Origin: Pseudomonadota bacterium
GTDB taxonomy: Bacteria; Pseudomonadota; Gammaproteobacteria; Steroidobacterales; Steroidobacteraceae
Reading direction: 5' to 3'
Assembly (NCBI GenBank): GCA_021792755.1
Contig: JAJYUA010000018.1
Coordinates: forward strand, 13,340-74,724
Length of the DNA stretch: 61,385 bases
Shown: in pieces, positions 9,284 through 16,323 of the stretch
Position numbering within the stretch: position 1 is the first letter of the stretch
Layout of the letters: each line of letters opens with the position of its first letter
Notes under the pieces: generated by a model
Database searches by the model: none
The model's input: only the letters and a program-made list of their open reading frames with translations
Told to the model about the DNA's origin: nothing
Position numbers and translations under genes: made by a program

Positions 9284-9988
9284 ATGAAACTCAAACTTGC
9301 TGCGGTGTGTTCGGCGACGCTGCTCGCATTTGCTGCGGCTTCGGCTCCGGTATTTGCTGGGACGCTGACTTGGAACTTCGACACTCTGGCGGGCGCTCCA
9401 GCGCAGCCCGGTCTCAATCTCGGCACCCCGATGAGCACCTTCACCGAGGGCTCGCTCTCGATGACGGCCGAGTCGGTGACCCTGAGTGGCTCGATGAACG
9501 GCTCGAGCTGGACCACGGGCACCGCGGATCTGTACGCCAAGAACGGCGGCTCGGCTGCGGAGCAGGGACTGGGCCTCACCGGCGATCCCTTGGGTGACAA
9601 CGAGATCTACTACCCGAACGGGATCGAGCTCACGGGATTCTCCGGTCACATCTCGGACGTGACGATCAGCTCGATCCAGGGCACCTCGACCAACGGGGAA
9701 ACGTGGGCCGTCTACGGCAGCAACAATGGGACGACGTGGACGCAGCTCGGCAGCGGCATGGGTGGACTCATCGAGAACTTCAGTCCCACCAGCCTGATGA
9801 GCTACAGCAACCTGATCATCTCCGACCCGAGCGGCACTCCCTACACCAACTCCAATGACATCCTCCTGTCGGGCGTCACCACCACCACGAGCACCGTCCC
9901 GGAGCCTGGCTCGCTCGCGCTGTTCGGTGCGGGTCTGCTCGGCTGCGCGCTGTTCCTCGCCCGCCGCCGGCGCGCGACGCAAGGCTGA
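9284..9988 (+). CDS. PEP-CTERM sorting-domain protein 1
   Basis: Exported surface protein, 234 aa. Sec signal peptide at 1-24 (MKLKLAAV...APVFA|GT) and a mature Gly/Ser/Thr-rich beta-type region. The C-terminal sorting signal has VPEPGS, a hydrophobic helix (LALFGAGLLGCALFLA) and RRRR. Such tails are recognised by exosortases in the inner membrane. The middle (NGIELTGFSGHISD, WAVYGSNNGTTWTQLGSGMGG) is closely related to the next gene, indicating tandem duplication, and more distantly to the gene at 12443. ATG 9284 has GAGGAG just upstream; longer in-frame starts would spoil the signal peptide. Transcribed from its own sigma-54 promoter and followed by its own terminator. Specific role unknown; probably biofilm/floc matrix as proposed for the class. 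Confidence 0.88.
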   Translation: MKLKLAAVCSATLLAFAAASAPVFAGTLTWNFDTLAGAPAQPGLNLGTPMSTFTEGSLSMTAESVTLSGSMNGSSWTTGTADLYAKNGGSAAEQGLGLTGDPLGDNEIYYPNGIELTGFSGHISDVTISSIQGTSTNGETWAVYGSNNGTTWTQLGSGMGGLIENFSPTSLMSYSNLIISDPSGTPYTNSNDILLSGVTTTTSTVPEPGSLALFGAGLLGCALFLARRRRATQG

Positions 9989-10034
9989 GCGCTCGGGGAC
10001 CTGCGCGGCACACCCCATCCACCCTGACCGCCGC

Positions 10035-10063
10035 GAGGATGGCCCCATGGGGCCATCCTCTTT
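10035..10063 (+). terminator. Intrinsic terminator of PEP-CTERM gene 1
   Basis: A perfect 26-nt inverted repeat (10035-10060, arms GAGGATGGCCCCA and complement) is followed by TTT. It lies 46 nt after the stop codon. Confidence 0.7.
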
Positions 10064-10208
10064 GAATTTCCGGATCCCTCGAGCCTCGCGAGCGCTCGAG
10101 CAGCCGCATCGAGATGCCGCCAAGGGCCGTCGGATTTCTTTACAGATCGGAAGGGAAGGCATCACCCGCCACTAGATAGGTGATTGATTTTTAAGTGTTG
10201 TTTTGAAT

Positions 10209-10224
10209 TGGCCCGGATATTGCT
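10209..10224 (+). promoter_or_regulatory. Sigma-54 promoter of PEP-CTERM gene 2
   Basis: TGGCCCGGATATTGCT has exact -24/-12 spacing and differs from the first promoter only in the spacer. It lies 54 nt before the ATG. TTTACA begins 70 nt upstream of it (10139-10144). Confidence 0.8.
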
Positions 10225-10277
10225 CTGTTATGAGCGGACAAATGACGTCCGCTAATTCGGTGCCTAGGAGTCCAATC

Positions 10278-10979
10278 ATGAAACTCAACTATGCGGCGAT
10301 ATGCTCGTCAGCTCTGCTGGCCCTTGCGGCAGCGGCCGCGCCGGCCTTCGCCGGGCCGCTGATGTGGAACTTTTACTCCCTGGGCGGCAGTCCCACCTCA
10401 AACAAGAATCTCGGGGTGACCAGCACCACCTTCACCCAGGGGACGGAATCCCTGACCACCACTTCCATGATGTGGAACAGCTCGACCTCGACGTGGGGCT
10501 CTGGAAACGGCGACCTGGTGATCAAGGCCGGCGGCTCCGCTGAAGAGGAAGGCATGGGCTTGAGCAACGATCCGTATCCGATCGGCAGCAGCACCAGCAA
10601 CGACGAGATCGCCTATCCGAACGGCATCGAGGTGTCGGGCTTCTCGGGTCACGTTTCGGACGTGATGATCGGCTCGATCCAGGGCACCTCCACCAATGGA
10701 GAGTCCTGGGCCGTCTACGGCAGCAACAACGGAAGCAGCTGGACGCAGCTCGGCAGCGGCATGGGCGGGCTCACCGAGAGCTTCAATTCCGCCAGCCTGA
10801 TGGACTACAGCCACCTGATCATCTCCGACCCGAGCAGCACTCCCTACACCAACTCCAATGACGTCGTGCTGATGAGTGTCACCACGGTGCCGGAGCCCGG
10901 TACCCTGGCGCTGTTCGCCGCGGGACTGCTCGGCTGCGCGCTGCTTGCCGCCCGCCGCCGCCGCGCCCGGCAGCACTGA
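10278..10979 (+). CDS. PEP-CTERM sorting-domain protein 2
   Basis: Exported protein of 233 aa and close paralogue of the preceding gene. Signal peptide at 1-24 (MKLNYAAICSSALLAL...APAFA|GP). The mature region shares NGIEVSGFSGHVSD and WAVYGSNNGSSWTQLGSGMGG with protein 1. The tail has VPEPGT, LALFAAGLLGCALLAA and RRRRAR. GGAG lies 7-11 nt before ATG 10278. The earlier in-frame ATG at about 10230 lies within the promoter leader and is unlikely to be used. Own sigma-54 promoter and strong terminator make it a single-gene unit. Predicted exosortase substrate; ligand or partner unknown. Confidence 0.88.
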   Translation: MKLNYAAICSSALLALAAAAAPAFAGPLMWNFYSLGGSPTSNKNLGVTSTTFTQGTESLTTTSMMWNSSTSTWGSGNGDLVIKAGGSAEEEGMGLSNDPYPIGSSTSNDEIAYPNGIEVSGFSGHVSDVMIGSIQGTSTNGESWAVYGSNNGSSWTQLGSGMGGLTESFNSASLMDYSHLIISDPSSTPYTNSNDVVLMSVTTVPEPGTLALFAAGLLGCALLAARRRRARQH

Positions 10980-11018
10980 GCGATTGCGCGAAGTCCCACA
11001 CCCCCCCGGGGTGTGAGG

Positions 11019-11050
11019 AAAACGGCCCCTTCACGGGGCCGTTTTTTTTT
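11019..11050 (+). terminator. Intrinsic terminator of PEP-CTERM gene 2
   Basis: Stem AAAACGGCCCC / GGGGCCGTTTT with a short loop runs directly into a tract of nine or more T. This is a textbook rho-independent terminator. Confidence 0.9.
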
Positions 11051-11214
11051 ACCCCCGGGCGCTGCCGATCCGGCCACGACCCGATCGGGCCACTCCCCCT
11101 GCCGGCTCGAAGGATCGGCGGGGCGTCGGCGGAATTTACAGTCCGCCGTACTTTACCGTCATCTTGGTCGCGACGAGGCTCACAACCTACTGTTTCTAAA
11201 GGAACTGACTTCTG

Positions 11215-11230
11215 TGGCACGGCTTTTGCT
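11215..11230 (+). promoter_or_regulatory. Sigma-54 promoter of PEP-CTERM gene 3
   Basis: TGGCACGGCTTTTGCT is a perfect match to TGGCACG-N4-TTGCW, 44 nt before the ATG. TTTACA begins at 11135 (80 nt upstream) and a TTTACC at 11152. Confidence 0.88.
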
Positions 11231-11273
11231 GACATTTGTCCGTTCACATCGAAATTTGTCCAGGGGAATTGCC

Positions 11274-12050
11274 ATGAGCCGATGCACCACGCCCGCCAGG
11301 TCATCCACCCGCTCGCGCCGGATCGTGAAGGTCTTCGCCTTGACGGCCGTTGCGGCCTCGGTGGTCACGGTCCTGCCGCAGGCGCGGGCAAATGCCGTGG
11401 TGAGCAGCCAAACGTTTTCCTTCACCCAGTACGTGGGCTCCGGCACCGCCCCCGCGGGTCCCTACGGCACCGTCACGCTCACCCAGGCAGGCTCCGGCGT
11501 GAGTGTCTCGGTGGCCCTGGCCGGGACCGAGGGATTCGTCGACACGGGAGCGGGCCACTCGCTGCTGTGGGAGATGGGCAATTCCCCGCTGTCGATCACC
11601 AGCTTGACCTCGGGCTTCTCGGTGGTCGGCGGCTCACTCAGCGGCAGCACCTGGACGGTGAGCAGCGCGGACAACGGATTGCATTCCGGCGGGGCCGGCT
11701 ATTGGGATTATGCGATCACCTGTGCGGGCACCGCGGGGGACGCAGGCGACGCGGGCGCCGCGTGCGGCACGGGCGGCAGCCGCCCCTACACCGGCAACCT
11801 TGACTTCACGGTGGCCAACGCCACCCTCGGCGATTTCGTCGCCAACGGCCAAGGCTTTTATTTCGCCTCCGACATCTGCACCGCGGTCCTCGACGGTCGG
11901 TGCGCCCCGGGCGGCCTCACGGGCAACATCGCAGCCGGCCAGCGCACCACCGTGCCGGAGCCGGGCACGCTCGCGCTGTTCGCCGCCGGTCTGCTCGGCT
12001 GCGGGCTGTTCCTGCGCCGCCGCGCCCGGCAGAGTGAGCCTCGCGGCTGA
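11274..12050 (+). CDS. PEP-CTERM sorting-domain protein 3
   Basis: Exported protein, 258 aa, from a different sequence family than its three neighbours. It has an extended Arg-rich N-region and signal peptide (cleavage probably near ARAN|AV, about residue 39) and a beta-type body (FSFTQYVGSGTAPAGPYGTVTLTQ). A Cys-containing insert follows (ITCAGTAGDAG...AACGTGG). The tail is VPEPGT, LALFAAGLLGCGLFL, RRRAR. An AGGGGAA ribosome binding site precedes ATG 11274. The last ~90 nt of the gene are almost identical to those of PEP-CTERM gene 4 although the bodies are unrelated, suggesting exchange of the sorting-tail segment. Function unknown beyond export and exosortase processing. Confidence 0.85.
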   Translation: MSRCTTPARSSTRSRRIVKVFALTAVAASVVTVLPQARANAVVSSQTFSFTQYVGSGTAPAGPYGTVTLTQAGSGVSVSVALAGTEGFVDTGAGHSLLWEMGNSPLSITSLTSGFSVVGGSLSGSTWTVSSADNGLHSGGAGYWDYAITCAGTAGDAGDAGAACGTGGSRPYTGNLDFTVANATLGDFVANGQGFYFASDICTAVLDGRCAPGGLTGNIAAGQRTTVPEPGTLALFAAGLLGCGLFLRRRARQSEPRG

Positions 12051-12084
12051 GCCGCGCCAGCGGCAGCGCCCGCCGCGGTCCACC

Positions 12085-12116
12085 GTACGGCCCCCTCGCG
12101 GGGCCGTACTCGTTTT
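12085..12116 (+). terminator. Intrinsic terminator of PEP-CTERM gene 3
   Basis: Stem GTACGGCCCC / GGGGCCGTAC around a CTCGC loop is followed by TCGTTTT. The core is the same as in the terminator of gene 4. Confidence 0.75.
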
Positions 12117-12384
12117 GGACGGCCGAAGCGGCTGAAGGCAGGACCCGAGCCGCCGCCCGCGCCGCCTTCGCGGCTCAGCCGAAGCGACGGTGGACGGTCC
12201 GCCACCCGGCTTCGGCAGAGGCCCCCTGTCGAAGAGGCGGTGAAGATGCCGTCGATTCGGGGGTCATCGCCACACTCGAGGACACCCTTCGCGCCGTCGC
12301 CTGCGGATGTCGATCGCCTTTACAAAAGCCATTCAACATAACGCGATGTATTCACAAGCAACTGATTCACAAAGGCTTTTTTTC

Positions 12385-12400
12385 TGGCCTGGAAATTGCT
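12385..12400 (+). promoter_or_regulatory. Sigma-54 promoter of PEP-CTERM gene 4
   Basis: TGGCCTGGAAATTGCT has GG/GC spacing as in the other three promoters and lies 43 nt before the ATG. TTTACA begins 66 nt upstream (12319-12324). Confidence 0.78.
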
Positions 12401-12442
12401 TATCTTCGCCGGCACCTGCCTGAACCACAACGAGGACATACA

Positions 12443-13183
12443 ATGGGCAAATTTTCGTTACGCACGCTGGCCATGGGCGCCGCGCTGTCGTTGGCCTTCG
12501 TCGGGAGCGCTTCCGCGACCATGATCGTGACCTCTTCGACGAATACCATCAACTTCAGCGCCGGCTGGCCGGGTCTCAACAATACCAACCTCGGCAGCCA
12601 CTACTCATTCCCGGGAACCGGCTTGACGGCCTTCGCGCTGGTGCCGCAGGGGGGATGGACCGGCAGTAACTGCAGCGACACGGCCTCCGAGCCTTGCCTC
12701 TTCTACAAGTACACTGCGGGAAATCCGGTCGAGACCGGTCTTGGCCTGCAGCCGGACCCGACAGGGGATAACGAGATCTTCTACCCGAACGGCATCGGGC
12801 TGATCGCCTCATCCGGCTACATTTCGGGCCTCGAGCTCGGCTCGGTGCAAAGTGGAGAGTCCTGGCAGGTGCTCGGCTGCACCGAGAACGGCGGCTGCAC
12901 GCATGTACTCGGTGCCGGCGTCGGAGGAAGCAGCAACAATACCGTGACGCTCACCGGCTTTGGAAACGGCGGCTATTTCGGGTACGTGGTGGATGTGCCC
13001 TGCCCGACCAACGATCCTTCCTGCACGCCAGGCACGGGCGTCATGGATCCGGCCACCTCCGGGGGCGACAACATCCTGGTGATGTCGGTGACCACCGTCC
13101 CGGAGCCGGGCACGCTCGCGCTGTTCGCCGCCGGTCTGCTCGGCTGCGGGCTCTTGCTGCGCCGCCGCGCCCGGCAGAGCTGA
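12443..13183 (+). CDS. PEP-CTERM sorting-domain protein 4
   Basis: Exported protein, 246 aa. Signal peptide about 1-27 (MGKFSLRTLAMG...GSASA|TM). The body contains GDNEIFYPNGIGL, a segment clearly related to proteins 1 and 2 (GDNEIYYPNGIEL), plus several Cys residues (LGCTENGGCTH, PCPTNDPSC) likely to form disulphides outside the cytoplasm. The sorting tail is VPEPGT, LALFAAGLLGCGLLL, RRRAR. GAGGA lies 8-12 nt before ATG 12443. Own sigma-54 promoter and own terminator. Predicted exosortase substrate; molecular role unknown. Confidence 0.87.
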   Translation: MGKFSLRTLAMGAALSLAFVGSASATMIVTSSTNTINFSAGWPGLNNTNLGSHYSFPGTGLTAFALVPQGGWTGSNCSDTASEPCLFYKYTAGNPVETGLGLQPDPTGDNEIFYPNGIGLIASSGYISGLELGSVQSGESWQVLGCTENGGCTHVLGAGVGGSSNNTVTLTGFGNGGYFGYVVDVPCPTNDPSCTPGTGVMDPATSGGDNILVMSVTTVPEPGTLALFAAGLLGCGLLLRRRARQS

Positions 13184-13220
13184 CCGATTCCGGCACGTCC
13201 CGACACCTCAGGGTGTCTCG

Positions 13221-13250
13221 AGAGCGGCCCCCTCGCGGGGCCGCTCTTTT
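13221..13250 (+). terminator. Intrinsic terminator of PEP-CTERM gene 4
   Basis: Stem AGAGCGGCCCC / GGGGCCGCTCT around CTCGC is followed by TTTTG. It lies 37 nt after the stop and shares its core with the terminator of gene 3. Confidence 0.85.
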
Positions 13251-13296
13251 GCGGCGCCGCCGAGCGGACTCGAGCCCGATCCGCTACAGTCACTCG

Positions 13297-14229
13297 ATGC
13301 TGGCAGATCCCCGCAGCGCGGCCCGGCCGCACCCCGCCCTGGCGAAGGCCGGCACCGCAACGGTGAACGCCTTCACGGTCGACGTGGAGGATTATTTCCA
13401 CGTCGCGGCATTGGCCTCGGCGGTCTCGCCGGACAGCTGGGCCACACGCGAATGCCGCGTCGAGGGCAATACGCAGCGCCTGCTGGCGCTGCTGGCGAGC
13501 AAGGAGATCCGCGGGACGTTCTTCGTGCTCGGCTGGGTGGCCGAGCGCTATCCGGCGCTGGTGCGGCGGATCGCGGACGGCGGCCACGAGGTCGCCTGTC
13601 ATGGGTTCTCCCACCAGCTCATCTACCGGCAGAGCCCCGAGCAGTTCCGCGAGGAGACCGGGCGCGCCAAGGCGCTGCTCGAGCAGGCGATCGGAGCACC
13701 CGTCCTCGGCTATCGCGCGGCAAGCTTCTCGGTGGTCCGCTCCACGCTGTGGGCGCTCGATACGCTGATCGACCTGGGGTTCGCCTACGATTCCTCGATC
13801 TTCCCCATCCGGCACGATCGCTACGGCATCCCCGATGCCTCCCCGGAGCCCGGACCGGTGAGCGCGCCCTCGGGGCGCACCTTGGTGGAATTCCCGATGG
13901 TGCCGGCGAGGCTCATGGGACTGAACGTGCCGGTCTGCGGCGGCGGGTATTTCCGCATCTTCCCGTACTGGCTCACCCGGGCGGGCCTCAGGCAGATCAA
14001 CGCCCGGGGGCGGCCGTTTCCGTTCTACCTGCATCCGTGGGAAATCGACCCCGGCCAGCCCCGCATCCGCGTCGGCACGCTCTCGCGCTTGCGCCACTAC
14101 ACCAATCTCGGGCGCTGCGAGCAGCGCCTCGGGCGCCTGCTGCAGGAATTTTCCTTCGCCCCCATGCGCGAGGTGCTGCGCGCACGCGGGCTGCTCGGCG
14201 ACGGCCCCGCCCGCTCCCCGCGTCCCTGA
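13297..14229 (+). CDS. XrtA-system polysaccharide deacetylase (NodB fold, DUF3473)
   Basis: Predicted periplasmic or envelope polysaccharide deacetylase, 310 aa. The NodB-like core begins NAFTVDVEDYFHV (catalytic and metal Asp) and continues GTFFVLGW and the metal-binding GHEVACHGFSHQ. The C-terminal half (FYLHPWEIDPGQPR, RLRHYTNLGRCEQRL) is characteristic of the deacetylases that accompany exosortase A / PEP-CTERM exopolysaccharide loci. No signal peptide is obvious. ATG 13297 was chosen because an upstream in-frame start would begin inside the preceding terminator stem. Its position next to four PEP-CTERM genes supports the family assignment; its polysaccharide substrate is presumably made elsewhere in the genome. 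Confidence 0.85.
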   Translation: MLADPRSAARPHPALAKAGTATVNAFTVDVEDYFHVAALASAVSPDSWATRECRVEGNTQRLLALLASKEIRGTFFVLGWVAERYPALVRRIADGGHEVACHGFSHQLIYRQSPEQFREETGRAKALLEQAIGAPVLGYRAASFSVVRSTLWALDTLIDLGFAYDSSIFPIRHDRYGIPDASPEPGPVSAPSGRTLVEFPMVPARLMGLNVPVCGGGYFRIFPYWLTRAGLRQINARGRPFPFYLHPWEIDPGQPRIRVGTLSRLRHYTNLGRCEQRLGRLLQEFSFAPMREVLRARGLLGDGPARSPRP

Positions 14230-14281
14230 CGGCGGGCGGGGTGTTTGGTGACCCGGCGCCGGATCGTCCGCCTGCCGGACT

Positions 14282-14728
14282 TCAGCTGCTCTTGAAGCCC
14301 ACGGCGCGGCTCACCGCATGGCTCAAAGGGCCCAGCGCGTCGCTGTCGCCGCCCGCACGCGCGCCTCTGGCCAAGGTGCCGGACAGCTCACGCAGATCGA
14401 GCTCCACACAGCGCACACGGTCCTTGAGGGTCACCATGTCGGACTGCACCCGGTCCACGCCGAAATCGACATCCGAGCAGCGGCTCTCGATCCGCTCCCG
14501 CCGGCTCTCCGCATGCCGTTGCCGGTTCTCGATGCCGGTGAGGCGGGTCTCCACGACGCAAACCCCCGTCTTGAGCGCGGCCAGCTCCGACTCGACCCCC
14601 GTCAGCCGGGCGATCAGCGTCGCCAGCTGGATCCTGAGGTCGGTCATCCCCGACTCCATCTGCGCCATCCGAGTCTGCAGGCTCTGACGCGCGGATTGAC
14701 CACGATCTCGATCGGCTTCGACTTGCAT
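14282..14728 (-). CDS. Coiled-coil protein of unknown function
   Basis: 148 aa, almost entirely heptad-patterned helix (about 8-115; for example MESGMTDLRIQLATLIARL, LTGVESELAALK) with a short Gly/Ser-rich end. No signal peptide or transmembrane segment. Two or three Cys residues occur within the coil. ATG 14728 is preceded by AGGAGA at good spacing; an in-frame start further upstream (14782) lacks one. It is divergently transcribed from the site-2 protease gene. I do not recognise a named family; the style resembles the tandem coiled-coil proteins at 47.4-48.2 kb but without their membrane anchor. Structural or scaffolding role is speculation. Confidence 0.6.
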   Translation of the reverse strand: MQVEADRDRGQSARQSLQTRMAQMESGMTDLRIQLATLIARLTGVESELAALKTGVCVVETRLTGIENRQRHAESRRERIESRCSDVDFGVDRVQSDMVTLKDRVRCVELDLRELSGTLARGARAGGDSDALGPLSHAVSRAVGFKSS

Positions 14729-15015
14729 GTACGATCTCCTGCTGACGCCAATCACTGTCGGCTGAGCAGCGCGGTGGGTCATCGGATCATGCGACCCGCA
14801 CCCCCGCGCAGCCCAACTACCCTTCGCAATCTAGGCACTTCGCCCGGCTCTGCCAAGGGGTGTTTGTAGACTTTTTTCGCGGCTGTTTCAACGCGTCTCC
14901 GGCATGCGTCATCGACACGGATCGTTGCGTCGCAAATCGGTTGAAAGCCGCGCCGTCCGTCGCGATATGAAGTCGCGTTCGCGTCGCAGATCACAGACTG
15001 CTACACTCACCCTCC

Positions 15016-16218
15016 ATGCGCGGGCTTCATCTGATGCGGATTGCCGGCATCGACATCACGGTCGATTGGAGCCTGCTCATCATTTTCGTGCTGATCACCA
15101 CCGGTCTCGCCTCGGGCCTGTTCCCGCAGTGGCATCCGCACTGGAGCGCCACGACCGCCTGGCTCACCGCCCTCGCCGCCGCGCTGCTGTTCTTCGCCTC
15201 GGTTCTCGCCCACGAGCTGTCCCATTCGCTGGTGGGCCGCTTGAACGGCATCGAGATCAAACGCATCACACTGTTCGTGTTCGGCGGGATGGCGCAGATC
15301 GAGCACGAGCCGGGCCGCTGGCCGGCGGAGCTGTGGATGGCGATCGTCGGGCCGCTCACCAGTCTCGCCATCGGCCTCCTCTGCCTGCTCGCGGCGAGCG
15401 CCGGCACGCCGGCCGCCGACCTTGCCAGCATCGCGCGCGTGCAACACCTTCTCGCCGGGCTCGATCCCGGACGCACGCTGCTCTTGTGGCTCGGCCAGAT
15501 CAACATCGTGCTCGCGGTCTTCAACCTCGTGCCGGCCTTCCCGCTCGATGGCGGCCGCGTGCTGCGCGCCCTCATGTGGGGCGCCACGCACGACCTGCGC
15601 CGCGCCACGCGCTGGGCGTCGGCGATCGGGCAGGGCTTCGCGTGGCTGCTGATCGGCGCCGGCATCGCGATGGTGCTCGGGCTCACGGTGCCGGTGCTCG
15701 GCGGCGGACTGCTCAACGGCATCTGGCTCGCCTTCATCGGCTGGTTCCTGAACAACGCCGCGCTGATGAGCTACCGCCAGCTGCTCACGCGGGAGATGCT
15801 CCAGGATGTGCCGGCCTCACGCCTCATGCTCGCCCATTTCGAGGTGGTGCCGCCGCAGGTGCCGCTCGATACGCTCATCGAGGGATACATGCTGCGCAGC
15901 GACCAACGCGCCTTCCCCGTCGTGGACGGCGAGGAGCGGCTGCGCGGAATGGTGTTTCAGCGCGACATCGAGCGCTTGTCCCCGGAGCAACGCCGCACGA
16001 TGACCGTGCGCGACGCCATGAGGCCGGTGGAGCAACTCGTGGTGGCGCGGCCGGGGGACGACGTGTTGGACGTATTGAATATCCTGGCGCAGCGCGATTT
16101 CAACCAGCTGCCGGTCGTCGAGAACGGCCGCGTCACCGGCCTCGTGCGCCGGGCGGACATCCTGCGATGGCTTGCGCTGCACGGCTCGCCCAAGCCCGCG
16201 CAGGGCACCGCGAAGTAG
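15016..16218 (+). CDS. Site-2 protease (M50) with CBS domain pair
   Basis: Membrane zinc metalloprotease, 400 aa. Helices flank HELSH (66-70, zinc ligands and catalytic Glu). A second motif, NLVPAFPLDGGRVLRAL (about 168-185), supplies the third ligand Asp. About six transmembrane segments span 15-255. Two CBS domains (about 260-320 and 325-390) form the cytoplasmic C-terminus, the usual adenosine-ligand-binding regulatory module of this subfamily. Such proteases cut transmembrane substrates; the substrate here is unknown. Start ATG 15016; an alternative ATG at 15034 lies six codons in. Single gene with no obvious partner. Confidence 0.88.
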   Translation: MRGLHLMRIAGIDITVDWSLLIIFVLITTGLASGLFPQWHPHWSATTAWLTALAAALLFFASVLAHELSHSLVGRLNGIEIKRITLFVFGGMAQIEHEPGRWPAELWMAIVGPLTSLAIGLLCLLAASAGTPAADLASIARVQHLLAGLDPGRTLLLWLGQINIVLAVFNLVPAFPLDGGRVLRALMWGATHDLRRATRWASAIGQGFAWLLIGAGIAMVLGLTVPVLGGGLLNGIWLAFIGWFLNNAALMSYRQLLTREMLQDVPASRLMLAHFEVVPPQVPLDTLIEGYMLRSDQRAFPVVDGEERLRGMVFQRDIERLSPEQRRTMTVRDAMRPVEQLVVARPGDDVLDVLNILAQRDFNQLPVVENGRVTGLVRRADILRWLALHGSPKPAQGTAK

Positions 16219-16323
16219 GCACGGGCCTTGCGCGCGCGGCGCCTTCGACGCCCTCGATGCGGCTGAAGCGCTCGACTGGCCCGTCGCCGCAAGCCGCTGC
16301 GCGCTCCTCCCCGCCCCCCGCAC

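Larger units (their letters stand above)
12051..12442. other. Intergenic region between PEP-CTERM genes 3 and 4
   Basis: 392 nt holding the terminator of gene 3 at its left end. Its right end is AT-rich with the sigma-54 promoter of gene 4 (12385-12400). Between them are TTTACAAAAG (12319) and two related TTCACAA motifs nearer the promoter. No gene is seen. Confidence 0.5.

Noticed and set aside
10035-10060. 26-nt perfect palindrome as an operator
   Set aside because: Lies just after a stop codon and before a T run, with comparable hairpins after the next three genes; a terminator is the simpler reading.
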